Positions 1-6,249 of a stretch of DNA of 43,854 nt are shown here, piece after piece (within the stretch, counting starts at the first letter, position 1; every line of letters starts with the position of its first letter). The translations under genes were made by a program, and so were the position numbers. Origin of the DNA: Mycobacterium sp. (GTDB lineage Bacteria; Actinomycetota; Actinomycetes; Mycobacteriales; Mycobacteriaceae); NCBI GenBank assembly GCA_020439025.1, contig JAGQTO010000124.1, positions 1 through 43,854 on the forward strand, read 5' to 3'. The notes below the pieces were generated by a model. The model made no database searches. It was not told where the DNA came from and saw only the letters and a list, made by a program, of their open reading frames with translations.

Positions 1-3
1 CGC

Positions 4-162
4 CAACCGCTTACGCGGTTGTCTTCGATCACGTTGCTGCGGTTGAGGTTTCGAGATTCGCACCGCTGACGCGGTGCCGTGGTGGTGGCGTTGCGGGCTT
101 TTCCCCCGTTCTGCACTGCGCTGCAACCGCTTTCGCGGTTGGCGCTACCGCTTTCGCGGTAG
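4..162. repeat. Four short hairpins with TNNC loops
   Basis: Four copies of one hairpin lie at 4-21, 60-77, 124-141 and 145-162. Each has a 7-bp perfect stem and a 4-nt loop: CAACCGC-TTAC-GCGGTTG, GCACCGC-TGAC-GCGGTGC, CAACCGC-TTTC-GCGGTTG and CTACCGC-TTTC-GCGGTAG. The two outer base pairs change together between copies, so pairing is conserved while sequence is not. The core GCTNNCGC resembles the GCTNCGC loop motif known from telomeres of linear actinomycete replicons but has one extra base. A telomeric repeat, an oriT structure or a protein-binding array are all possible. Confidence 0.7.
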
Positions 163-213
163 GTGCGGATTGCCTTGCTGCTCAACGTCATAGCTCCATC
201 GTACACCATGTTA

Positions 214-244
214 TTGAAATACGCTGCACGTCAGTGCATTTCAA
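214..244. repeat. Imperfect inverted repeat
   Basis: TTGAAA (214-219) and TGCAC (225-229) pair with GTGCA (234-238) and TTTCAA (239-244), with a 5-nt bulge on the left arm and a GTCA loop. It is relatively AT-rich and lies between the hairpin cluster and the end of the cassette array. The role is unknown. Together with 4-162 it is the visible content of the gene-free stretch 1-364. Confidence 0.5.
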
Positions 245-291
245 ATGAGCAATTCCGGCGCTCCGCGCCGAGTGGTCGGGTGGAGATATGG

Positions 292-327
292 CGGTGCCCC
301 GCAGGCGGGGGATCCTGCGGGGCACCG
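292..327 (-). terminator. Strong hairpin after the first cassette gene
   Basis: A 14-bp perfect stem (292-305 with 314-327) encloses an 8-nt loop. It lies about 38 bp beyond the stop codon of the left-reading gene at 365-520. There is no clear U-tract, as is common for mycobacterial terminators. It is unrelated in sequence to the hairpins after the other cassettes. Confidence 0.55.
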
Positions 328-364
328 GTTGGGGGAGGCGCGCTGCCGTGCGCCGCCCAGGGGT

Positions 365-520
365 CTAGCGGCGGTCGTAGTCGCGTCGCAGGTTCGCCAC
401 GTCACGACGGTCCTTGCGGCGCTGATTGCGCACCGCCCGCTGGTGATCCCGCTTATCGGTGGGCAGACGCCACGCGCCCGTCCAGGCCGTCACTCCGGCG
501 GTCTTGGTTACCTCGGCCAT
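365..520 (-). CDS. Small basic protein, last gene of the cassette array
   Basis: This is a 51-residue, strongly basic protein with no recognised family. Its C-terminal half is dominated by Arg, Lys and Asp (R-N-Q-R-R-K-D-R-R-D pattern), which could suit nucleic-acid binding, but that is only an inference. I chose the ATG at 520 because GGGGAG lies 8 bases upstream and the cassette leader ends just before it. A longer in-frame start at 577 would lie inside the leader. The gene has its own damage-type promoter (584-606), which overlaps the 3' end of the preceding gene. Confidence 0.55.
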   Translation of the reverse strand: MAEVTKTAGVTAWTGAWRLPTDKRDHQRAVRNQRRKDRRDVANLRRDYDRR

Positions 521-606
521 GCTCGTCACTCCCCTACGTTGAGAACCGTAGGCCCGCCCCACTGGCTTGCCCAACACCTGGAGACGTTACCGCTGAGCAC
601 CGACAT
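521..606 (-). promoter_or_regulatory. Cassette leader 1 (RecA-NDp type promoter plus stem-loop)
   Basis: On the minus strand ATGTCGGTG (598-606), exactly 8 nt, then TAACGT (584-589) match the RecA-NDp consensus TTGTCRGTG-N8-TANNNT. A GC-rich hairpin follows at about 551-572, less well paired than in the other copies, then the ribosome site GGGGAG. The promoter overlaps the last codons of the gene ending at 587. Confidence 0.75.
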
Positions 607-1315
607 CACCGGGCTCGACGTCGGGGTCAGGCCACACCAGCAGGTTGGACGCGACGACATCGAGGTACTGCGCCGTGGCGTCTGCCTCGCTGGTCGCCCG
701 AAACGTCGAGGTCTCCCCCGTCATCAGGCTCCGCACGCCAAAGAGCCGGCGGTTGTCGTCCCAGCCAGCGCCGCGGTAATGCGCCCCAGGCGGTGCGTCC
801 GTCTCGGGATCGCCGTCGTAGACGGTCCCATCGTTGATGAAGACCCGCACCCGACCGGTGGTCTCGGTGGTGTCGATCTGCACGACGTGCGCGGCGTCGA
901 GGTCGCTGACGAACCCGCTCACCGTCACCGCGTCGTCCTGGTCCTCAGGGCCGCCGTCGAGCACCAGCGCAGCCAAGCGCTGCGCGCAGTCCAGTAGGTC
1001 CTCGACGATGCCGAAGTCCTCGGCATCAGTAGCCGCAGCGTGCCGCCACTGCGCCAGCACGCGCCGCGTCCGCAGTGCCTCGTAGCGCCGCGCCACCGAG
1101 GGCCTGACAGGGCGCAACTCAGCGGCAAGAAACCGCGCCTCTATGCCGTCCAGGGCGCCCGTGGTGGCCTCAATCCGCCGGACGTCGCGCAGAGCACCCT
1201 GAGCCGCCACAACGCGGTACAGCGGCCCGTCTAGGCGTCCGCTGCGCAGATCCTCCACGGCCTCGACGGATGCGCCGACCGGCAAGGCCGCAGAGTCCAC
1301 CTCAGCCCCACTCAT
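587..1315 (-). CDS. Hypothetical protein, third gene of its cassette
   Basis: This is a 242-residue acidic protein that I do not recognise. The N-terminal half looks helical and rich in Ala, Arg and Glu. The C-terminal half has a V-x-V-F-I-N-D-G-T-V-Y-D-G-D pattern suggestive of beta strands. Its ATG lies inside the end of the preceding gene (14-nt overlap), so it is probably translated by coupling in a three-gene operon driven from the leader at 1988-2068. Its stop codon (587-589) lies within the promoter of the next cassette, with no terminator between. Confidence 0.6.
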   Translation of the reverse strand: MSGAEVDSAALPVGASVEAVEDLRSGRLDGPLYRVVAAQGALRDVRRIEATTGALDGIEARFLAAELRPVRPSVARRYEALRTRRVLAQWRHAAATDAEDFGIVEDLLDCAQRLAALVLDGGPEDQDDAVTVSGFVSDLDAAHVVQIDTTETTGRVRVFINDGTVYDGDPETDAPPGAHYRGAGWDDNRRLFGVRSLMTGETSTFRATSEADATAQYLDVVASNLLVWPDPDVEPGDVGAQR

Positions 1316-1547
1316 TGCTCAGCCCCACCAGCTCGGGATACTCCGGGCAGGCCAGCACCGTCACCGTGTACAGCGATCCGAGGTCGCTGCCCTCACCCGC
1401 GCCGTGGCCGTCGCCGGTGTAGTCAAACAGGTGGTCCCACAGATTCGCTTCGCCACGGAACCGGTCCAGCGTCACCGTATGGGTCTGCTCGGACTCGTGG
1501 CCGTCGCTGTAGGTGTTCTCCACCTTGATCGTCAGGTTCAGCGCCAT
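1302..1547 (-). CDS. Hypothetical protein, second gene of its cassette
   Basis: This is an 81-residue acidic protein without a recognised family. It starts with alternating hydrophobic residues (L-N-L-T-I-K-V-E) that suggest a beta strand, and contains a Gly/Asp-rich stretch near residues 45-57. Its ATG overlaps the stop of the upstream gene by one base (TGATG), a strong sign of translational coupling. The downstream gene overlaps its 3' end by 14 nt. Confidence 0.6.
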   Translation of the reverse strand: MALNLTIKVENTYSDGHESEQTHTVTLDRFRGEANLWDHLFDYTGDGHGAGEGSDLGSLYTVTVLACPEYPELVGLSNEWG

Positions 1548-1987
1548 CAGTGAGCCCCGCCCACGTGCGCGGCCAACGACTGCCCACGCGCCACAATCTC
1601 GGCCGAGAGCGCCACCAGGCGCTCCAACTCGTCGAGCTGCTCGACCGACAGCCCCGCGCTGCTCTCCCCGTCACCGCCCAGGAACACCGCGACCCCGAAG
1701 ATCGGCTGACGCAGCGGAGCCGTCCGGCTCGCGATCATCGTCGCGACCGGATTCACCGCGGCGGTCACCGCGGCCCGGTCGTTGAGGTCCAGGAACACCA
1801 GCGCCTCCTCATCGAGCCACAGATCCAACCCACCGGCCAGGCGCACCAGCTGCACCACCTGGCACCCGATCTGCTCGCACAGCATCCCGATCGGACTGCC
1901 GTACTGGTCGACCGTCAGCGGCACCCGCCGCGCCGACCCGTCCTTGTCCACCCGCAGCCCCACCGGCGCATTCTCGACAACGCTCAC
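1547..1987 (-). CDS. Hypothetical protein, first gene of its cassette
   Basis: This is a 146-residue protein of unknown function. It begins M-S-V-V-E-N-A-P-V-G-L and is rich in Val, Leu and Asp, probably a compact cytoplasmic alpha/beta protein. I placed the start at the GTG at 1985-1987 because the ribosome site GGGAAGGGGA sits a few bases upstream inside the cassette leader. Reading frames that extend further upstream run through the promoter. It is the first of three overlapping genes. Confidence 0.6.
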   Translation of the reverse strand: MSVVENAPVGLRVDKDGSARRVPLTVDQYGSPIGMLCEQIGCQVVQLVRLAGGLDLWLDEEALVFLDLNDRAAVTAAVNPVATMIASRTAPLRQPIFGVAVFLGGDGESSAGLSVEQLDELERLVALSAEIVARGQSLAAHVGGAH

Positions 1988-2068
1988 CACATTCCCCTTC
2001 CCTGGGAACCGTGGGCCGACCCGACTGGCCTGCCCAACACCTATGACTCTACCGCCGAGCACCGACAT
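1988..2068 (-). promoter_or_regulatory. Cassette leader 2
   Basis: ATGTCGGTG (2060-2068), 8 nt, TAGAGT (2046-2051) on the minus strand match the RecA-NDp promoter. The stem-loop runs 2012-2036: TGGGCAGGCC, a 5-nt loop, GGTCGGCCCA, with one G-U pair and the conserved A/G mismatch. GGGAAGGGGA then precedes the GTG start at 1987. Confidence 0.85.
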
Positions 2069-2108
2069 CCAGAAGCACCAAACCCGCACCGCCGCAGCGC
2101 ATGTACCT

Positions 2109-2145
2109 ACCACCACCCCGCCCCTGTGCCGGGTGGGGTGGTGGT
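2109..2145 (-). terminator. Cassette-family terminator hairpin
   Basis: CACCACCCCGCCC pairs with GGGTGGGGTGGTG across a short loop containing the TGTGCC seen in the other cassette terminators. It lies between the ArdC-like gene and the next leader. Confidence 0.6.
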
Positions 2146-2171
2146 GGTGCGCGCGGCGGGGAGACGCCAGC

Positions 2172-2203
2172 GCCCGCCTGGCGACGGGGATCGCCAGGCG
2201 GGC
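2172..2203 (-). terminator. Second hairpin after the ArdC-like gene
   Basis: A 13-bp perfect stem (2172-2184 with 2191-2203) and a 6-nt loop lie about 80 bp past the stop of the ArdC-like gene. With the hairpin at 2109-2145 it forms a double termination region. Confidence 0.5.
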
Positions 2204-2285
2204 ACCGCGATGACGGACCGCCAGGCGCAGCTGCCGGAGGGGAAGTGTTGGGGAACTCTCCGGCGCGCGCCCAGCGGTCCGCGGC

Positions 2286-3125
2286 TTATGAGGCGATCGC
2301 CTCGCCGGCCTCCTCGGCGAGGTCGGCGTCGGCGAGCGTTCGGCCGGCCCTGAGGATCTTGTCCACCGCGGTGAACACGGCCCGGATGTGGGCATCGGTG
2401 ACTTGCTCATCCCCCAGCCAGTGCTGGATGTAGGCGCGCGACTCCGCCGGCGCCCACTCGCTCAACTCGAGGTTGTGTGCCAGCAGGTACGCCGCCGCCT
2501 CGGCCTGGAACTCGGCGATACCGCGGCTGCAGGGGCTCTCGCCCTCAGCGCTGTCGGTGGTATGTCCGAGCATCACGTGGCCCAGCTCGTGAAAGAAGGT
2601 TTTCATCGGGTATTTCGCGACCGGGCTCACCGCCACGTTCCGGGCGAACGAGTAGCCCTGGCAGTTGCCGTCGATCGACGCGTAGGGCACCTGCGTGATG
2701 TCCAGTGCGGCCAGTGCGCGTTGCGCGTCCCACTCGGGTAGCTCAGGCCATTCCACCTCCGGGCCGACAGTGTTGCTGTAGGGGAAGGTCGAGCGCTTCA
2801 ACCTGAACCGCATTGCCACGACGACCTTTTCGCCGCTCTCCTCGTCGGTCTTGCGGATCGGCCGCGGATGCAGCACCGCGCGGCCGCCACCCTTGACCGG
2901 GATTCGGCCCAGGGCCTTCCAGACGCTGAACGGTGCGCACGGTTCCGTGACGCCCTGCGACCACAGCAGGATCTGGTTTTGCAGCGAGTATTGGTAGAAC
3001 CGGCAGTAGGTGTCTCCGAGGTGGCCCGGCATCGTCATTGCCTGTTCGAGCAGCTGGCGCCAGTCGACCTGGCCGTCCTCGTCGACGGCCGCCGGCGACA
3101 CGCGTTCGATCGTTGCTGCAGTCAT
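2286..3125 (-). CDS. ardC: ArdC-like antirestriction protein with metallopeptidase domain
   Basis: This 279-residue protein looks like the ArdC family: an N-terminal ssDNA-binding domain (about residues 20-115; N-Q-I-L-L-W near 50 and F-S-V-W-K-A-L-G-R near 66 are typical) followed by a zinc metallopeptidase domain with H-E-L-G-H at 179-183 and a downstream acidic helix (E-F-Q-A-E-A near 205-210). ArdC proteins protect incoming plasmid DNA from restriction during conjugation. The ATG at 3125 has GGAAGGGGA upstream at the end of the cassette leader. It is alone in its cassette, with its own promoter (3183-3205) and terminators. The family assignment is firm; the exact antirestriction activity is inferred. 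Confidence 0.8.
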   Translation of the reverse strand: MTAATIERVSPAAVDEDGQVDWRQLLEQAMTMPGHLGDTYCRFYQYSLQNQILLWSQGVTEPCAPFSVWKALGRIPVKGGGRAVLHPRPIRKTDEESGEKVVVAMRFRLKRSTFPYSNTVGPEVEWPELPEWDAQRALAALDITQVPYASIDGNCQGYSFARNVAVSPVAKYPMKTFFHELGHVMLGHTTDSAEGESPCSRGIAEFQAEAAAYLLAHNLELSEWAPAESRAYIQHWLGDEQVTDAHIRAVFTAVDKILRAGRTLADADLAEEAGEAIAS

Positions 3126-3205
3126 GACAGTCCCCTTCCGGGATTTCGGGGCCGGCCCCAACTGGCCTGCCCTACATCGAGAACACTACCGACCCCCACC
3201 GACAA
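3126..3205 (-). promoter_or_regulatory. Cassette leader 3 (ArdC-like gene)
   Basis: TTGTCGGTG (3197-3205), 8 nt, TAGTGT (3183-3188) is a perfect match to the RecA-NDp consensus. The stem-loop at 3149-3172 is GGGCAGGCC / GGCCGGCCC, paired except for the conserved A/G mismatch. GGAAGGGGA precedes the ATG. Confidence 0.88.
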
Positions 3206-3322
3206 GTTCTCTCGATGCAGCGATAAGACCCCTTATCACTCGGCGGAGTTGCGCCCAAGTGCTCACACCGGATGTGCTGTCTAGCAACAATTCACACCGC
3301 AGATAGATGGGCTTTCCAAGCC

Positions 3323-3682
3323 GTGACACACCCGCCCGACGCCCTGCCGTGGCACACCGACAACCACCAGGTACTCGACTTCGCCGCCGTCCTGACCGCC
3401 GCCGGCACCCTGACGACTGCCCGCGATGCACTCGACTACCTCGACGATCCTCACCGGTTCCACCCCGAGCACGCCCTCTGGACGCGCTGCGGCTACCCGC
3501 GGCCCCCGTCGCCCGACGACCTCGCCCAAGCGCGCCAACTCGGCCGCACCAGCCCCCAGGCAACCGAGCTGCGGCGCCGGCACCACACCGCCGCCGCCAC
3601 CTGGGACGCGTTCTGCGCGCTGCTCGACGAGTTCGACCACACCGGCCGCCGACTGCTGCTGCGCGCCGGCGATCGGCGCTAG
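3323..3682 (+). CDS. Hypothetical protein, only right-reading gene in the cassette array
   Basis: About 119 residues, unrecognised. The reading frame has credible composition: aromatic and acidic residues (L-D-Y-L-D-D-P, A-L-W-T-R-C-G-Y), an A-R-Q-L-G-R-T segment and a helical C terminus, with strongly GC-rich third positions. It runs against every neighbouring gene and fills the gap between the ArdC leader and the next cassette. The start is uncertain: GTG at 3323 is used here, and an in-frame ATG at 3272 is possible. Neither has a convincing ribosome site, and no cassette-type promoter precedes it. Confidence 0.5.
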   Translation: MTHPPDALPWHTDNHQVLDFAAVLTAAGTLTTARDALDYLDDPHRFHPEHALWTRCGYPRPPSPDDLAQARQLGRTSPQATELRRRHHTAAATWDAFCALLDEFDHTGRRLLLRAGDRR

Positions 3683-3689
3683 GAACACC

Positions 3690-3722
3690 CAGCACCCCAC
3701 CCCTGTGCCGAGGTGGGCAGGT
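3690..3722. terminator. Degenerate cassette-family hairpin
   Basis: It has the family layout (CACCCCACCCCTGTGCC then GGTGGG) but only about 6 clean base pairs. It lies between two converging genes (3323-3682 right, 3773-4429 left) and may serve both. Confidence 0.35.
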
Positions 3723-3772
3723 GGGTAGTGCGACCTGGTGGCCAGCCCTTCAGCCGGCCACCAGGTCAGCCC

Positions 3773-4429
3773 TCAGGCCTCCTCGATGTCCACGACGTCG
3801 TGGTCCTGGATCGCGTCGGCCACCATCCGCGCGCCCAGACCCTGAACCGCATCGGCCACCATCTCGTCGGTGACCTCACCGCCCGCGGCTTCAGCGTTGC
3901 GCCCGGACGCCGGGATCCGCACCCGAACCGTCACGTCCACCACGCACATGTACTCGCGCGACCGCGGCCGCAACCCCTGCTCCATCATGAAATCGTCGAA
4001 GCGCTCACACAGGCTGTTCTCATCGGCGTACTCATGCGCCGCATCCACGATGTTCTCCACGCGCCGCTGCAGCGCCGTCAGCGCCGAACGCGTCGCCTCC
4101 GCCTCACCGCGCGCCCGCCGAGCCGCCCAGAACGAACCAGCCAGCGCCGGAGCCCACGCCGGCATCTCCCCTTCGGTTGGTACCGGATCGCCGGCCACCT
4201 TGACCTCCGACAGCGCGCCGGCCGACACCACCGAGCATCCATCGAGCCTGACGATCGCGCACTGACGCTGCGCCCCCGCCGCCGCGGTCTCCTCGACGAC
4301 CAGCCAGCCCGGCACCGGCCCATCAGCCAGGGACGCGCACACCACCGCGCCGGCCGATACCCCGCCCTCCAATGCCTCAGACACCGAACGCGACACCACA
4401 CCCACCGAACCCTCAACCACAGCAGTCAC
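3773..4429 (-). CDS. Hypothetical cassette protein
   Basis: This is a 218-residue acidic protein of unknown function. The N-terminal third is Val/Ala/Gly rich. A helical middle (about 95-145, many Arg, Glu and Ala) is followed by C-E-R-F-D-D-F-M-M-E-Q-G-L and a beta-like M-C-V-V-D-V-T-V-R-V-R-I-P stretch, ending in an acidic tail. The GTG start at 4429 is fixed by GGAAGGGGA just upstream. It is a single-gene cassette with its own leader. Confidence 0.6.
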   Translation of the reverse strand: MTAVVEGSVGVVSRSVSEALEGGVSAGAVVCASLADGPVPGWLVVEETAAAGAQRQCAIVRLDGCSVVSAGALSEVKVAGDPVPTEGEMPAWAPALAGSFWAARRARGEAEATRSALTALQRRVENIVDAAHEYADENSLCERFDDFMMEQGLRPRSREYMCVVDVTVRVRIPASGRNAEAAGGEVTDEMVADAVQGLGARMVADAIQDHDVVDIEEA

Positions 4430-4509
4430 GACATTCCCCTTCCTGGGAACCGTGGGCCGGTCCGACTGACCTGCCCTACACCCGTGATTCTACCGAGCGC
4501 CACCGACAA
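4430..4509 (-). promoter_or_regulatory. Cassette leader 4
   Basis: TTGTCGGTG (4501-4509), 8 nt, TAGAAT (4487-4492). The stem-loop at 4454-4476 is GGGCAGGTC / GACCGGCCC, a compensatory change relative to GGCC/GGCC in leader 3, with the A/G mismatch kept. GGAAGGGGA follows. Confidence 0.88.
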
Positions 4510-4549
4510 CCCAGAGTCGAATCAGGCCCCTCCGCAGCGTTTTTGAAAC

Positions 4550-4582
4550 CACCACCCCACCCCTGTGCCGGGTAGGGTGGTG
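4550..4582 (-). terminator. Cassette-family terminator hairpin
   Basis: CACCACCCCACCC, loop with TGTGCC, and GGGTAGGGTGGTG; one bulged or mismatched position. It sits downstream of the DUF4192-like gene. Confidence 0.55.
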
Positions 4583-4639
4583 ATGGACGACGGAGGGCGC
4601 CGGCCACCACGACCGGCGCCCACCGACAACCCGCGGCAA

Positions 4640-5605
4640 CTACACCGACACCGCAGGGGGCAGCCCCGCAGTCAGCCCCCGGATCGCCTCGGGCCGCACC
4701 CCGCTCTGCAGCGCGGTGTCGAGCAGCTCGGCCATGCGGTGGGTCGGGTCCTCGGCCTGGACAGCTTCCAGGCACACCCCCGCCAGCGGCCCCTCACCCC
4801 GCACGTAGGCCGCATGCGACTTCAAGACCAGCGCCTCCGAGCGGAACGGCTGGGGCAGCACCTGCACCAGCTGCGACCACAGCTGATCGGCCGCCCCTGC
4901 CTCCTCGCAGTCGATCAGCGTCATCAGCGCATCACGCACCCGCAGATCCACCAGCATCGCGCCGACGGCCGCCAGCTCGACATCCGAGAGCACCGCCCCC
5001 TCACCCACGCGCCGCACCAGCGCCACCGCCGCACGGACCGCCGCAACCACGTCCTCGACGGGACCACCGGCACCGGCCAGCAGGGGCTCCAGCACCGCAG
5101 CCCGCGCCACGTCCACGGCCACCGTCGCCTTCAACTCCTCACGGCTGCCGTACAGCCGAAGACCCGCCACCACCGCAGCAGCCGCCGCCGCCGACGTCGC
5201 GGGATCATCGACGATCCCGCCCTTGCCGCAGTTGTCGACGCAACGCCAACGCCCGCCCGCCTCGATCCGATCGACCACCACCGCATCGAGCAACTGCGCA
5301 CCGCGCCGCTCCAGCGCCGCCGACAGTTGGCGCGCCTGCTCACCGAACTCGACCGCGCACATCGCACACGACGCGTTCTCAGCCGACACGAACACCGCCA
5401 CCGCGCCCTGAGCACCACCGCCCACGACCAGATCGGCCAACCGCTCCGGTGCATCCGGCGACGCCGCGTCGCTGAGGTCCAGGCGCATCACGCAACCCGC
5501 CTCACCGTCCTGCACCGCCACCACCACCAGGGACTCGACCGGACGAAAACCCAGCACCCCCAACAGGTTCGAGATAACGGCTCCCAGTGCCTTGATTGCG
5601 TGCAT
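4640..5605 (-). CDS. DUF4192-like protein
   Basis: This 321-residue protein resembles the actinobacterial DUF4192 family: near the N terminus I-S-N-L-L-G-V-L-G-F-R-P-V-E-S-L-V-V-V matches the family opening (a L-L-G-F-x-P-x-x-S-L-V-V pattern), then a M-R-L-D-L motif, an A-V-F-V strand and a later G-R-W-R-C-V-D-N-C segment matching the family's G-R-W-W/R-S-x-x-C region. The molecular function is not established. The ATG at 5605 follows GGAAGGGGA. It is a single-gene cassette with its own leader and terminator. Shorter overlapping frames on both strands are shadows. Confidence 0.65.
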   Translation of the reverse strand: MHAIKALGAVISNLLGVLGFRPVESLVVVAVQDGEAGCVMRLDLSDAASPDAPERLADLVVGGGAQGAVAVFVSAENASCAMCAVEFGEQARQLSAALERRGAQLLDAVVVDRIEAGGRWRCVDNCGKGGIVDDPATSAAAAAAVVAGLRLYGSREELKATVAVDVARAAVLEPLLAGAGGPVEDVVAAVRAAVALVRRVGEGAVLSDVELAAVGAMLVDLRVRDALMTLIDCEEAGAADQLWSQLVQVLPQPFRSEALVLKSHAAYVRGEGPLAGVCLEAVQAEDPTHRMAELLDTALQSGVRPEAIRGLTAGLPPAVSV

Positions 5606-5684
5606 TGCACTCCCCTTCCGGGAATCGAGGGCCGGTCCCACTGACCTGCCCAACAACGTGAAGCCTATCCGACACCACCGACAA
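5606..5684 (-). promoter_or_regulatory. Cassette leader 5
   Basis: TTGTCGGTG (5676-5684), 8 nt, TAGGCT (5662-5667). The stem-loop at 5629-5651 is GGGCAGGTC / GACCGGCCC. GGAAGGGGA precedes the ATG at 5605. Confidence 0.88.
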
Positions 5685-5740
5685 GCGCAGTCGAATCCGC
5701 CACGCGCCACGCATCTTTCGTCAGAAATACCAGAACCCCC

Positions 5741-5764
5741 TCCCCACCCCGTGCCGGGTGGGGG
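5741..5764 (-). terminator. Cassette-family terminator hairpin
   Basis: CCCCACCC pairs with GGGTGGGG around CGTGCC; 8-9 bp. It follows the small Cys-containing gene. Confidence 0.55.
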
Positions 5765-5833
5765 GCATGCGACTGGGCGCCGGCCCATACATGACAGACC
5801 GGCGCCCAGCGCCGAACAGAAGTGCCGGCCGGC

Positions 5834-6076
5834 CTACCAGCCGTCCTCATCCCAGGACTCCCCGGCATACGCGGGATCGAAGTCACTCGGAGCGTGCTCG
5901 GGATACCGCCGGCGGATCTCATCCATCCGCGGCTGGACCCGCTCGACGTAAGCGTCATAGTGCCCATCGCAGCGGAAGTAAGCGTCCCCACTCCCACTCA
6001 GCGTCGAGCGCGCGAACGTCTCCCCCGTGCAGCCTTCCGGCCCGTCCAGGCAATCCCCATCGCCACAGACCGCCAT
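5834..6076 (-). CDS. Small Cys-containing acidic protein
   Basis: This is an 80-residue protein with Cys at positions 4, 9 and 16 in a Gly/Asp-rich start (C-G-D-G-D-C-L-D) and another Cys in R-C-D-G-H-Y. The end, Y-P-x-x-A-P-S-D-F-D-P-A-Y-A-G-E-x-W-D-E-D, resembles small proteins I recall from mycobacteriophages and other actinobacterial mobile elements. Function is unknown; a metal-binding role is a guess. The ATG at 6076 follows GGAAGGGGA. It forms a single-gene cassette. Confidence 0.6.
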   Translation of the reverse strand: MAVCGDGDCLDGPEGCTGETFARSTLSGSGDAYFRCDGHYDAYVERVQPRMDEIRRRYPEHAPSDFDPAYAGESWDEDGW

Positions 6077-6152
6077 GATGTTCCCCTTCCGAAACTGAGC
6101 CCGCCCCAACGACTTGCTCGACACCCCCGACACTACCGGGCACCACTGACAA
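6077..6152 (-). promoter_or_regulatory. Cassette leader 6
   Basis: TTGTCAGTG (6144-6152), 8 nt, TAGTGT (6130-6135): the A variant of the R position. The stem-loop base is GAGC / GCTC (6097-6100 with 6116-6119), a compensatory change from GGGC/GCCC, though the upper stem pairs less well. GGAAGGGGA follows. Confidence 0.82.
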
Positions 6153-6185
6153 CAAGAACCCCTTACGCGCACAACGGATACCGAA

Positions 6186-6219
6186 CTCCCACCCCACCCC
6201 GTGCCGGGTGGGGTGGGAG
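6186..6219 (-). terminator. Cassette-family terminator hairpin
   Basis: A perfect 14-bp stem (6186-6199 with 6206-6219) around CGTGCC. It lies downstream of the helicase gene that ends the five-gene operon. Confidence 0.65.
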
Positions 6220-6249
6220 CGCGTCGGCCCCAGGGCTTGGCCGCACCCG

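Noticed and set aside
163..997. Two right-strand open frames in the first kilobase
   Set aside because: Composition is Arg/Pro/Gly-dominated and they cross the terminator hairpin, a leader and two better-supported left-strand genes.
3352..3366. Extra TTGTCGGTG on the minus strand inside the right-reading gene
   Set aside because: No TANNNT occurs 8 nt downstream and no stem-loop follows; probably chance.
4618..4630. Extra TTGTCGGTG on the minus strand downstream of the DUF4192-like gene
   Set aside because: It lacks the -10 at the required spacing and the stem-loop, and it is not followed by a gene start.
4565..5644. Right-strand open frame of 359 residues
   Set aside because: Antisense to the DUF4192-like gene, full of Arg/His repeats, no motif.
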